From contig JBELBZ010000027.1 in assembly GCA_042095055.1 (NCBI GenBank), positions 1 through 32,843 on the forward strand: a DNA stretch of 32,843 bases, written 5' to 3'. The DNA comes from UBA8752 sp042095055 (GTDB taxonomy: Bacteria > Bacteroidota > Bacteroidia > Flavobacteriales_D > Sanyastnellaceae). Shown piece after piece: positions 25,041 to 32,843 of the stretch. The notes below the pieces were generated by a model. The model was not told the origin of the DNA and made no database searches. It saw only the letters and a program-made list of their open reading frames with translations. The position numbers and the translations under genes are program-made. Each line of letters starts with the position of its first letter. The first letter of the stretch is position 1.

Positions 25041-25799
25041 GTGCGGTGTTTCATTGACCTGTCCTATGTGGGGACCGAGTACCATGGTTGGCAGCGCCAG
25101 CCGGAGTCCATTTCGGTTCAAGAGGTCATGGAGGACACGCTTTCTGAACTGCTGGGAGCCCCCACCATTGTGGTCGGCTGCGGTCGCACCGATACAGGTG
25201 TTCACGCTTCTTCATTTTATGCCCATTTTGAATGGGAGGGTCCTTTTGGGACACGGTTCAAGGATTGGGGTCAGGCCGCTTGGAAGTTGAACGGCATGCT
25301 GCCCCCTGACATAGGGGTGCGGCGGATTTTTGAGGTCGGCCCCCGCGATCACGCCCGGTTCGATGCGACCGAACGGGGCTATACGTATCACGTCCATACC
25401 CACAAAGATCCATTCCTCGAGAATCGGAGTGCCAGGGTGTACCAAACGTTGGATCTAGATGCCATGAACGCAGGTGTTCAGCATCTCATTTACAAAGGTG
25501 ACTTTGCGGCTTTCTGTAAGACTGGGAGTGGGCAGAAGACGACAATTTGCGATTTGAGGAGTGCCCAATGGACCCAAACGGATCCACACCGTTACCGTTT
25601 TGACATCGCTGCTGACCGTTTTCTGCGCAACATGGTTCGGGCCATCGCAGGGACCTTGCTCGATGTGGGGCGGGGTAGGCTAAATCCAGAAGATGTCAAG
25701 GAAATCGCGGCCTCCTGTGACCGCTCCAATGCGGGCATGTCAGCCTCGGCTTGTGGCCTGTACCTTTCTCGTGTGGAGTATCCTTTTCTGAATTCATGA
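25041..25799 (+). CDS. truA: tRNA pseudouridine(38-40) synthase TruA
   Basis: A 252-residue enzyme of normal family length that converts uridines 38-40 of the tRNA anticodon arm to pseudouridine. It begins RCFIDLSYVGTEYHGWQRQP. The catalytic Asp51 is in GCGRTDTGVHASSF. Further conserved parts are FDATERGYTYHVH, DFAAFCKTGS and RFLRNMVRAIAGTLLDVGRG. The start is a GTG at 25041, 20 bases after the SPT-like stop. Its TGA overlaps the ABC transporter ATG by three bases (ATGA), indicating translational coupling. Confidence 0.97.
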   Translation: MRCFIDLSYVGTEYHGWQRQPESISVQEVMEDTLSELLGAPTIVVGCGRTDTGVHASSFYAHFEWEGPFGTRFKDWGQAAWKLNGMLPPDIGVRRIFEVGPRDHARFDATERGYTYHVHTHKDPFLENRSARVYQTLDLDAMNAGVQHLIYKGDFAAFCKTGSGQKTTICDLRSAQWTQTDPHRYRFDIAADRFLRNMVRAIAGTLLDVGRGRLNPEDVKEIAASCDRSNAGMSASACGLYLSRVEYPFLNS

Positions 25800-27571
25800 G
25801 CGCCCCTGAGACCACGGGTAAGATTTTTGACGCTCAGGTATTGAAGCGCATCCTGAGGCGTGTTCAGCCCTACCGCCGGAGGTTCATTTTGACGGGCCTC
25901 ATGGTGGCGCTTTTGGCGGGCATGAGTTGGGTTCGGCCTTACCTCATTCGGGTGGCCATGGACGAGCACATCGCTGTGGGCGATCGAGAGGGACTGCTCT
26001 TCATTTTCTTGGTTGTCGTGGGCTTGATTATGGTCGAGGCGCTGCTTCAATTTTGGCAAACCTATTGGGCCAATTGGGTGGCACAGAGTGTGACCTTGGA
26101 TTTGCGCTCGGAGCTCTACCGACACGTGGTGAAGTTCCGCTTGAAGTACTTTGACAAAACGCCTGTAGGACAGCTTGTTACGAGGCACATTGGTGATGTT
26201 GATGGCATCGCAGATGTGTTTTCCAACGGGCTGTTGAATGCGGTGGGCGACCTGCTCAAATTGGCGGTTGTGATTGCCGCTATGCTGTGGGTGGATGTTC
26301 AGCTGACGGTGGTGGTTTTGTTGCCCATTCCTGTCCTGCTCCTGGCGACCAGAATTTTCCAAAAAGCGATCAAAAAGGCTTTTGTGAGCGTGCGAAATGA
26401 GGTGGCCAAGATCAACGTCTTTGTGCAAGAGCATGTCACGGGCATGGGGATCATTCAAGCCTTTGGCAGGGAGGATGCGGAGCGGAAGAAATTTGCAGTC
26501 CACAATGCAGCCCACAGGGATGCCAACATCCGTTCGATTTGGGCATTCTCCATCTTTTTTCCTGTGGTGGAAATGCTTTCTGCTACGAGTGTTGCCTTGC
26601 TTTTGTGGTTTGGAGTTGACGGTGTGGCCCAAGGCGACTTGACTTTGGGCTTGGTCCTTCAATTCATCTTGTATGTCTTCATGCTGTACCGGCCCATTCG
26701 GCAGTTGGCCGATCGGTTCAATGTGCTGCAAATGGGCATCGTCAATGCGAGCCGGGTGTTTCACCTTTTGGACACCGATGAGTCTTTACCGGAACTCCCA
26801 GAAAATCAGAGGGTTGATGTCTCTACTTTGGAGGGGCACATTGTCTTCGAGGATGTGTGGTTTGCATACCGTGATGAGGATTGGGTGCTCAAAGGCGTCA
26901 GCTTTGAGGTGAAGGCCGGCGAACGGGTGGCTTTTGTGGGGGCAACAGGGGCGGGAAAGTCCAGCATCATCAACCTCTTGTGTCGTTTTTACGAGTACCA
27001 AAAAGGGTCCATCACCATTGATGGCCATGATTTGAGGACCATTCCTTTGGATGTCTTGCGGAGTTCTGTTGGCGTTGTGCTCCAGGACGTTTTCCTGTTT
27101 ACAGGATCGCTGATGGACAACATCAGGTTGTTTGACCCTACCATAGGGCGTGAGGTGGTCGATGAGGCTGTTCAAGCAGTGGGTGTCACGGAATTGATTG
27201 CTCGCTTACCTGGTGGTCTCGAGTACGATGTGAAAGAGCGCGGAGTCATGCTTTCCACTGGTCAGCGACAGTTGATTGCATTTGTTCGCGCCTATGCGCA
27301 GCAACCTGGCATTTTGGTCTTGGACGAGGCCACGAGCTCCATCGACCCTGAAAGTGAGGAGATGATCCAAGCTGCCACCGCCAAATTGACGGAAAACCGA
27401 ACAAGTGTTTTGGTCGCCCACCGGCTCTCGACAATACAAGATGCAGACCGGATCATGGTCATGGATTCGGGCCTCATTGTCGAGACAGGTGGACACGCAG
27501 AGTTGTTATCGATGAAAGGCAAGTACAGCAGCCTCTTTGAACTGCAGACGGATATAAACAACGGGCGATGA
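25796..27571 (+). CDS. ABC-type exporter, fused permease and ATPase
   Basis: A 591-residue half-transporter that would work as a dimer. The membrane domain (about 20-320) starts VQPYRRRFILTGLMVALLAG and has six predicted helices. The ATPase domain (about 345-585) has Walker A VGATGAGKSSIINL with Lys388, a Q-loop in VVLQDVFLFTGS, the signature LSTGQRQLIAFVRA at 486 in place of LSGGQ, Walker B ILVLDEATSSID with Asp510-Glu511, and the H-loop VLVAHRLSTI. It is similar to MdlB/MsbA-like multidrug or lipid exporters; the substrate is unknown. The ATG at 25796 is chosen because it overlaps the truA stop; the longer open frame back to 25751 lies inside truA. Confidence 0.92.
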   Translation: MSAPETTGKIFDAQVLKRILRRVQPYRRRFILTGLMVALLAGMSWVRPYLIRVAMDEHIAVGDREGLLFIFLVVVGLIMVEALLQFWQTYWANWVAQSVTLDLRSELYRHVVKFRLKYFDKTPVGQLVTRHIGDVDGIADVFSNGLLNAVGDLLKLAVVIAAMLWVDVQLTVVVLLPIPVLLLATRIFQKAIKKAFVSVRNEVAKINVFVQEHVTGMGIIQAFGREDAERKKFAVHNAAHRDANIRSIWAFSIFFPVVEMLSATSVALLLWFGVDGVAQGDLTLGLVLQFILYVFMLYRPIRQLADRFNVLQMGIVNASRVFHLLDTDESLPELPENQRVDVSTLEGHIVFEDVWFAYRDEDWVLKGVSFEVKAGERVAFVGATGAGKSSIINLLCRFYEYQKGSITIDGHDLRTIPLDVLRSSVGVVLQDVFLFTGSLMDNIRLFDPTIGREVVDEAVQAVGVTELIARLPGGLEYDVKERGVMLSTGQRQLIAFVRAYAQQPGILVLDEATSSIDPESEEMIQAATAKLTENRTSVLVAHRLSTIQDADRIMVMDSGLIVETGGHAELLSMKGKYSSLFELQTDINNGR

Positions 27572-27641
27572 ACAAGTCCATCGAATTATCGCGCCTGTTT
27601 TACATGTTATACGATTTGCTTGTGTAATCGACCGTGGAAAG

Positions 27642-27663
27642 TCTTTTAGTGCCGTCTAAAAGA
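27642..27663 (+). terminator. Inverted repeat after the ABC transporter gene
   Basis: TCTTTTAG and CTAAAAGA form an 8-bp perfect stem with a six-base loop (TGCCGT), about 70 bases after the ABC transporter stop. The stem is AT-rich and no U-run follows, so termination is only a weak guess. It separates the ABC gene from the giant-protein gene. Confidence 0.35.
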
Positions 27664-27682
27664 AGCTGATAATGTGAGGGCT

Positions 27683-27702
27683 GAACCTAATTTTGAAGGT
27701 TC
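27683..27702 (+). promoter_or_regulatory. TAnnTTTG promoter element centred in a dyad, upstream of the giant protein
   Basis: TAATTTTG at 27688-27695 is an exact match to the Bacteroidota -7 consensus. It lies within GAACCT (27683-27688), an eight-base centre, and AGGTTC (27697-27702), a perfect 6-bp inverted repeat. No TTG is found at the expected distance upstream, so the promoter may depend on an activator or the match may be chance. The giant gene starts about 20-50 bases later. Confidence 0.35.
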
Positions 27703-27720
27703 TCTTATTGTTTGCCCTCC

Positions 27721-30700
27721 ATGGACCTCCGGAGCTTTTTCTATGCCTTTTCAATGCGCCTATTGCTGGCGTTTTGTGTGGTATGGCTCCCGAACCTTTC
27801 TTCCCAATCCCAAACGGTCCTCTACGAAGCCAATTTCGATGCCGATTCCAGCTCTTCCGGCACTACCGGTGCAAGCCCAGACGCATGGACTGCTGCCGTA
27901 ACAGGTAGCAATGGGGGGATACTTTCGGTTGAAGAATGGTCGGGTGTCCAAAATGATTTCCACTTTCAATTTCAGACAGGGACGATTCAAAATGGAGATT
28001 ACGCTTGTATTTGGCAAAGCGGTGCTATCGGTGTTTCGGGATTTAACACAATAAAAGTCAGTGCATACGGCGATGCTGAAGTGCAAAATTCCAATTCAAT
28101 TTGGACAGCGGAAATATCGGTCCAAGGAGGGTCGATAAATGGCGGACCTGTTGCAGCTCTGCCTCAATCAGGATCTGCCCAGCAGTACGACATCATCCCA
28201 GAGGTGGGAGTTACAGAAATTGTCATCGTTGTCGAATTGTCCTATTCATTGAAAGAGAAAGCTTTTAAACTCGATGATGTCGTGGTCACCGGAATTGCTG
28301 AGGTGCCGGGTTGTACAGATGTGACTGCTTGTAATTTCAATTCTGCTGCTACCACAGATGACGGGTCCTGTCTCGTCTCGGATGAATGTGGTGTCTGCGG
28401 TGGACCGGGTATTCCCGAAGGGGACTGCGATTGCAATGGCAGTGTGCTTGACGAATGCGGGACCTGCGGTGGATCGGGTATTCCCGCAGGTGACTGCGAT
28501 TGTAATGGCAATCAGCTTGATGCCCTCGGAGTTTGTGGGGGTGGGTGTTCGGCAGATGTGAACGGGAACGGCATTTGCGACGATGCAGAATTGTTGGGGT
28601 GTATGGATTCAACAGCATGCAATTACGATGCTGCTGCAACGGAGGACGACGGTACCTGTGCGGTGATCGATGCGTGCGGCGTATGTGGTGGCCCCGGAGA
28701 GATTTACGACTGCGGTTGTGCTGACATTCCTGTCGGTGACTGCGACTGCGATGGAAACCAAAATGATGTGCTCGGCAATTGCGGCGGTGGCTGTATTGCT
28801 GATGCAGACGACGATGGCATCTGTGATGATATCGACGATTGCGTTGGGGTGGAAGACGCCTGTGGTGTGTGCAATGGCAATGGGCTCTCTTGGGATGTAT
28901 CCACATCTACATTGGGAGGTGGATTCTATCAAGATTTTAGCATTTCTGCAGCTTCACTGAGCTCAGTATCTGCATTGGAAATCTCCCTTTCTGCCCAAGG
29001 TGGAGGGTCATTGAATTGGGCGAGCGATTTGCTGGTGGCGTTGGTAGACCCCAGCGGCAATGGCGTTGAGTGGGGTGGAGACGACGTCACCACATATGGC
29101 GCTGGTTATGCTTCCGACCCGAGCCTGGTGTGGCCTTCCTCTTGGAATGTTGCCGCCAATTCGGCTGGGTCATTTTCTGCCACGCTCGACTTCAGTGCTT
29201 TCGGCCTATCTGGTGAGGGGGAATGGACCCTGTATTTGGCCAATGGATACTCAGGTTCTGGCGAGGTGATGTACTCGGTCAGTATCGGGATTGCCGAGCT
29301 CTGTGAGGATACGCCGGGCTGTACTGATGTGAATGCCTGCAATTACAGTGCAGAAGCGGTGATCAATGACGGGACATGCAGCTATGCGCCCAACGGTGAT
29401 TGCAGCTGTGCTTTGAACCTCACCAGCACTGAAACACTGGTGGGTGGTGCATCGGGAAGTACGGTGACCGCCACGGGCACAGGTAGTCTGGGATATGTAG
29501 AGGTCCTGCTCGGCTATGTCGGTGAGGGGGACAGCTGGCCGGCTGATTTGCTGCTTTCTGTGACGTCGCCTTCGGGTGACTGCATCGAATTTGGGGGTTA
29601 CACATCTTCCATCACTGCGGGCTGTGATCCCATACTGGTCAACAACCAGTGGCCGACTTCATGGATCAGCTCCAGCAATGGGTCTTACGTCGCTACGTTG
29701 GACCTTTCCTCCGTCGGACTCTATGGTTCGGGAGATTGGTCCATTCAACTCATCAATGGCTATGATGCCAGTGCTGCAATTTCCTACGACGCGAGTGTCA
29801 ACTTGCTCGGGATTTGCGCTGGGGGTGAGATTTCGGGCTGTTTGGACGACCAAGCCTGCAACTACAATCCGGACGCTACTCTGGACGATGGGGGGTGTTT
29901 GACTGCTGACTTGTGTGGTGTTTGTGGAGGTGACAATTCGAGTTGTGGCGATGGCGGATGCACAGACCCTATGGCTTGCAATTACGATGAGACCGCCCTG
30001 TTCGATGACGGTTCATGCGACACTTCCTATGACCCCATTGTAGGCTGTTGTTCCTATACGGTTGGGGAGCCGATAGATTTGGCAGGCAATCAGTCCTATG
30101 AGTGGATTATAACGGCCAGCTCGGTCGACGGATTGGGGCTTTTTGATTTGTCCATGGACTTTTCTCCGACCGGCAGCAACAGGAATTGGGCTTCCGATAT
30201 CGTGGTCATTTTCGAGGACCCTGCTGGAAACTGCCTGTGGTTCGGTGGCAATGACTACACAGAACTTCCTTCCAATTGGTTTGGCTGTGAACAGCTGCCA
30301 GGGGTGTGGCCTGAATCGTGGAACACAAATGTGGCGGGTTCATATTCAGCAACGGTTGACTTGTCCAGTTCCACGCTTGCCGGAATTGGGGACTGGACCG
30401 TCACGATTCAGAACGGTGATTTACAGACTTCTCCTGCCGATTACGAGTTCCTGACTTGGACTGCTCAGGGCTTGTGCTATGTGGACGGGTGCATGACCGA
30501 GAGTGCTTGCAACTTCACACCTTTGGCTACGGAACAAGTGGATGCAGTGTGTGATTTCGCCACGGGCTGTGAGTCGTGTAACGCCGATGGAACGATTGCC
30601 GGCAACGACGCGGACGGCGATGGCATCTGCGATGCGGACGAAATCGAAGGGTGCACGGATACCTTGGCCTGCAATTTCAGCGCCGCAGTGACGGAAGAAG

Positions 30701-32697
30701 ATGGAAGCTGCTACTACTGCGGCTGTGCAGAAGATCACATCACCTCCGACAACCCGCTTTACGGCCTCGAAATCGACACGGTTGTTACCAACATTGGCAT
30801 CCTCTCTGATGGCACAGACCTCACAGGCTACTCCACCTACCGCCTCTATGTCACCATGCCCAATCCGGATGACTTTATGAGCTCGGTGAGCGGGGACCTA
30901 ACAAATCCTGCACATTTGAGCACGACGACAGGCTTTTATCACAATGAATTGGGTGCAGCAACACCGAACGGTATCAATCCAACTTTGTATTCCTCATCCC
31001 CGGCGTTGCCATTTGATTCATGGGTGACGATTGGTTTGGACCAGCAGCCGGATGCGGCAGCTGGAGAGAATGCTGTTGCCACATTTCAAGACACCGGAAA
31101 TCCGTGGGTCACCAATTTTGACCCCGGTGATGGTGCACTAGGTTCAAGCATAGTGATTGATGATGTTGTTGGGGGTTCGTGGTATGCCCTGAATGGACAT
31201 ACCAATGGCTTGGCGGGGAGTGACTTAAGAGTGTTGATTGCCCAAGTCACGACAGATGGTGATTTGTCGGGGCAGTTGTACTGCCAAGTCTTTCCCAATG
31301 GCGTCGGTGCCGATCAAGATCTGGTCACTTTGGCCTTTGAGCCAGGGAATGCATGCGGATGCACCGATGTGAATGCGTGCAATTATGATTCAAGTGCAGA
31401 TTATGATGACGGCAGTTGTTATCTGCCGGATGCGTGCGGGATCTGCGACGGTCCGGGTGCCATCTATGAATGCGGCTGCGCGGATATCCCAGCGGGCGAC
31501 TGTGACTGCGATGGCAATGTGTTGGACGAATGCGGGGTGTGCGGAGGAACAGGTATACCCGCGGGGGACTGCGACTGCAATGGCAACGTGTTGGATGAAT
31601 GCGGAGTGTGTGGAGGTGCGGGCATTGCCGAAGGCGACTGCGACTGCAATGGCAATGTGCTGGACGCCTGTGGAGTGTGTGGCGGAACAGGGGTGGATTT
31701 AGACGCTGATGGCATCTGTGATGACATTGATAACTGCACAGACATCACTTCTATGAGTTTTGCCGATGAGGGAAACATTGGCTGCCTGTATTTCGGTTGT
31801 ATCCAGCCGACCGCGGACAACTACGATTCGAGCGAAAATATCGTGGGGTGCGAAACAGGCGATGATTGCTGCATCTGGTATGGTTGCACCGATGGTGTAG
31901 GGACGGATGGTTCACCCCCTGCTTGCAATTATGACGCTGTAGCGACGGATGATGATGGAAGCTGTGAATACCTGTCTTGCGCGGGGTGTACCGACGGTGC
32001 AGCATGCAATTATGATTCAACAGCCTTGATCAATGTGGGCTGTGATTACAGCTGTCTTGGTTGCACGAATCCATGCTCTGGGAACTATGATGCTTCTGCA
32101 ACGATTGACAACGGTTCGTGCCAGCCTGTCTTAGGCTGCATGGATGAGACGGCCTGTAACTACGATGCATGTGCGGACTTGAATTATGGTTGTGACTACC
32201 TGGATGCATGCGGGGTTTGCGGTGGGCCTGGAGCGATTTACGATTGCGGCTGTTCAGACATTCCCGAAGGCGACTGCGACTGTGATGGCAACCAAGCTGA
32301 TGCCATTGGCGTTTGTGGCGGCGACTGCGAGGCAGACGCGGATGGGAATGGCATTTGTGACCCTCTAGAAACAGCAGGATGTACCTACGACCTCGCCTGC
32401 AATTTCGACTCCCTCTCCACGCTAGATGACGGATCTTGCTTCTTTGCAGCCTGCGGTTACGACTGTGCGGGAAACTGCATCGTCGATACGGATGGAGACG
32501 GGACCTGCGATGCTTTTGAGGTTCCAGGCTGCACATCTTTGGATGCTATAAACTTTCATCCTGCCTCAACCGAGGACGATGGCACATGTGTTTTTGGATT
32601 TGTAATGACTTGCTTTGGCGACATCGACGGCGATGATGCCGTTGGCGTAGGAGACATTCTGGAAATCCTCGCGAACTTTGGCACCATTTGCAATTGA
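27721..32697 (+). CDS. Giant Cys-rich mosaic surface protein (about 1,658 residues)
   Basis: A secreted protein starting with MDLRSFFYAFSMRLLLAFCV and a signal ending near LSSQSQ; a second ATG at 27754 would start directly at the signal. After a beta-rich N-domain (to about residue 190) come about 15 copies of a GCxDxxACNYxxxATxDDGSC unit and about 13 of a CGVCGGxGIPxGDCDCNGN unit, both full of Cys and Asp and likely Ca-binding or disulfide-rich. Inserted between them are three similar beta modules with a DWASDLLV-like motif, a WP-SW motif and GDWTL-IxNG ends (near 28885-29306, 29404-29820, 30041-30480), resembling proprotein-convertase P domains, and a fourth distinct module (about 30718-31350). 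The C-terminus CFGDIDGDDAVGVGDILEIL resembles one dockerin/EF-hand repeat; no type IX sorting domain is recognised. Function probably adhesion or a surface coat, inferred. Confidence 0.85.
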   Translation: MDLRSFFYAFSMRLLLAFCVVWLPNLSSQSQTVLYEANFDADSSSSGTTGASPDAWTAAVTGSNGGILSVEEWSGVQNDFHFQFQTGTIQNGDYACIWQSGAIGVSGFNTIKVSAYGDAEVQNSNSIWTAEISVQGGSINGGPVAALPQSGSAQQYDIIPEVGVTEIVIVVELSYSLKEKAFKLDDVVVTGIAEVPGCTDVTACNFNSAATTDDGSCLVSDECGVCGGPGIPEGDCDCNGSVLDECGTCGGSGIPAGDCDCNGNQLDALGVCGGGCSADVNGNGICDDAELLGCMDSTACNYDAAATEDDGTCAVIDACGVCGGPGEIYDCGCADIPVGDCDCDGNQNDVLGNCGGGCIADADDDGICDDIDDCVGVEDACGVCNGNGLSWDVSTSTLGGGFYQDFSISAASLSSVSALEISLSAQGGGSLNWASDLLVALVDPSGNGVEWGGDDVTTYGAGYASDPSLVWPSSWNVAANSAGSFSATLDFSAFGLSGEGEWTLYLANGYSGSGEVMYSVSIGIAELCEDTPGCTDVNACNYSAEAVINDGTCSYAPNGDCSCALNLTSTETLVGGASGSTVTATGTGSLGYVEVLLGYVGEGDSWPADLLLSVTSPSGDCIEFGGYTSSITAGCDPILVNNQWPTSWISSSNGSYVATLDLSSVGLYGSGDWSIQLINGYDASAAISYDASVNLLGICAGGEISGCLDDQACNYNPDATLDDGGCLTADLCGVCGGDNSSCGDGGCTDPMACNYDETALFDDGSCDTSYDPIVGCCSYTVGEPIDLAGNQSYEWIITASSVDGLGLFDLSMDFSPTGSNRNWASDIVVIFEDPAGNCLWFGGNDYTELPSNWFGCEQLPGVWPESWNTNVAGSYSATVDLSSSTLAGIGDWTVTIQNGDLQTSPADYEFLTWTAQGLCYVDGCMTESACNFTPLATEQVDAVCDFATGCESCNADGTIAGNDADGDGICDADEIEGCTDTLACNFSAAVTEEDGSCYYCGCAEDHITSDNPLYGLEIDTVVTNIGILSDGTDLTGYSTYRLYVTMPNPDDFMSSVSGDLTNPAHLSTTTGFYHNELGAATPNGINPTLYSSSPALPFDSWVTIGLDQQPDAAAGENAVATFQDTGNPWVTNFDPGDGALGSSIVIDDVVGGSWYALNGHTNGLAGSDLRVLIAQVTTDGDLSGQLYCQVFPNGVGADQDLVTLAFEPGNACGCTDVNACNYDSSADYDDGSCYLPDACGICDGPGAIYECGCADIPAGDCDCDGNVLDECGVCGGTGIPAGDCDCNGNVLDECGVCGGAGIAEGDCDCNGNVLDACGVCGGTGVDLDADGICDDIDNCTDITSMSFADEGNIGCLYFGCIQPTADNYDSSENIVGCETGDDCCIWYGCTDGVGTDGSPPACNYDAVATDDDGSCEYLSCAGCTDGAACNYDSTALINVGCDYSCLGCTNPCSGNYDASATIDNGSCQPVLGCMDETACNYDACADLNYGCDYLDACGVCGGPGAIYDCGCSDIPEGDCDCDGNQADAIGVCGGDCEADADGNGICDPLETAGCTYDLACNFDSLSTLDDGSCFFAACGYDCAGNCIVDTDGDGTCDAFEVPGCTSLDAINFHPASTEDDGTCVFGFVMTCFGDIDGDDAVGVGDILEILANFGTICN
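28420..28557 (+). repeat. 69-bp coding repeat, first cluster (about two units)
   Basis: Units starting at 28420 and 28489 encode the 23-residue pattern GDCDCNG..LD.CG.CGG.GIP. The second unit diverges at its end (LGVCGGGC). Same period as the array at 31495-31701. Confidence 0.75.
31495..31701 (+). repeat. 69-bp tandem coding repeat, three units
   Basis: Units begin at 31495, 31564 and 31633; each encodes GDCDC(N/D)GNVLD(E/A)CGVCGG plus five variable residues. They differ by only a few bases, which suggests recent unit duplication and a site where copy number could vary between strains or collapse in assembly. Confidence 0.85.
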
Positions 32698-32698
32698 A

Positions 32699-32843
32699 AT
32701 GCCCAAACTGAATTTGAGAAGGGCCCTTGTTCTTCTGGGAATCGCGCTCCCAATTCTAGCCCTCGCGCAGCCGGCGGAGTGGGTGCCGGTGCCCACCAAT
32801 GCGGCGGGGACGCTGCTGGGGACGGTGACGGTGGCGGGAGAGC
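32699..32843 (+). CDS. Secreted protein, N-terminal part only (cut by window edge)
   Basis: An ATG at 32699, one base after the TGA of the giant gene, opens a frame that runs to the window end (48 codons). It starts with a signal peptide (MPKLNLRRALVLLGIALPIL, then ALAQ) with cleavage likely after ALAQ, followed by PAEWVPVPTNAAGTLLGTVT. That mature start resembles many marine Bacteroidota cell-surface proteins with a C-terminal type IX sorting signal, but the rest is not visible. The one-base spacing implies translational coupling with the giant protein, so the two may act together. The last 60 bases are noticeably GC-rich compared with the preceding gene. Confidence 0.75.
   Translation, partial: MPKLNLRRALVLLGIALPILALAQPAEWVPVPTNAAGTLLGTVTVAGE

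Noticed and set aside
25592..26764. 390-residue minus-strand open frame
   Set aside because: It lies antisense to truA and the ABC exporter, which have full motif support; composition (His-, Gln-, Arg-rich) is that of a shadow frame.
28240..32540. Regular repeats that could suggest a CRISPR array or satellite DNA
   Set aside because: Period is 69 bp or irregular, always in frame with a Cys-rich protein, and without unique spacers.

Overview
The window looks like a chromosomal segment of a free-living, probably marine, member of the Bacteroidota, most likely Flavobacteriales or a close relative, with moderate GC. The evidence is the conserved gene order bamD - rpoZ-like - coaBC - DUF4835/PorD - recN, a TonB-dependent receptor with an N-terminal carboxypeptidase-like domain, an SPT-type alpha-oxoamine synthase, promoter-like TAnnTTTG elements, and large secreted proteins built from Cys-rich GCxDxxACNY and CGVCGG repeats. 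No rRNA, tRNA, insertion sequence, phage gene or CRISPR array is visible.

Layout. 1-514 (-) is the 5' part of a secreted surface protein. 720-5114 (-) is a three-gene operon: RND/MMPL exporter, Tat-exported glycosylasparaginase-like enzyme, UbiA-type prenyltransferase. 5169-7085 (-) is dnaK with a strong terminator behind it. Divergent from dnaK are a BtuF-like metal/corrinoid-binding protein and a Gfo/Idh/MocA oxidoreductase (+, 7261-9137). 9164-13656 (-) is a signalling cluster: exported helical (TPR-like) protein, cytosolic receiver-HisKA_3 kinase, NarL-type response regulator, then, after an 81-base gap holding a perfect dyad, a pseudoreceiver-PAS-SpoIIE phosphatase. 13705-18542 (+) is a ligase-associated type DEXH helicase and a TonB-dependent receptor. 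18547-23635 (-) is the housekeeping operon bamD to recN. 23731-27571 (+) is the SPT-like enzyme, truA and an ABC exporter. 27721-32697 (+) is a roughly 1,660-residue Cys-rich repeat protein, followed one base later by the start of another secreted protein that runs off the window.

Most of the window is ordinary core genome. The parts that deserve a second look are the four-gene signalling cluster, in which both the kinase and the phosphatase carry N-terminal receiver folds but the phosphatase copy appears to lack its phosphoacceptor Asp; several perfect inverted repeats placed right at gene starts (519-559, 7180-7226, 10960-10991, 27683-27702); and the giant mosaic surface protein with its P-domain-like inserts, 69-base internal repeats and single dockerin-like C-terminus.

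All calls come from reading the sequence and translations. No database search or folding program was run.
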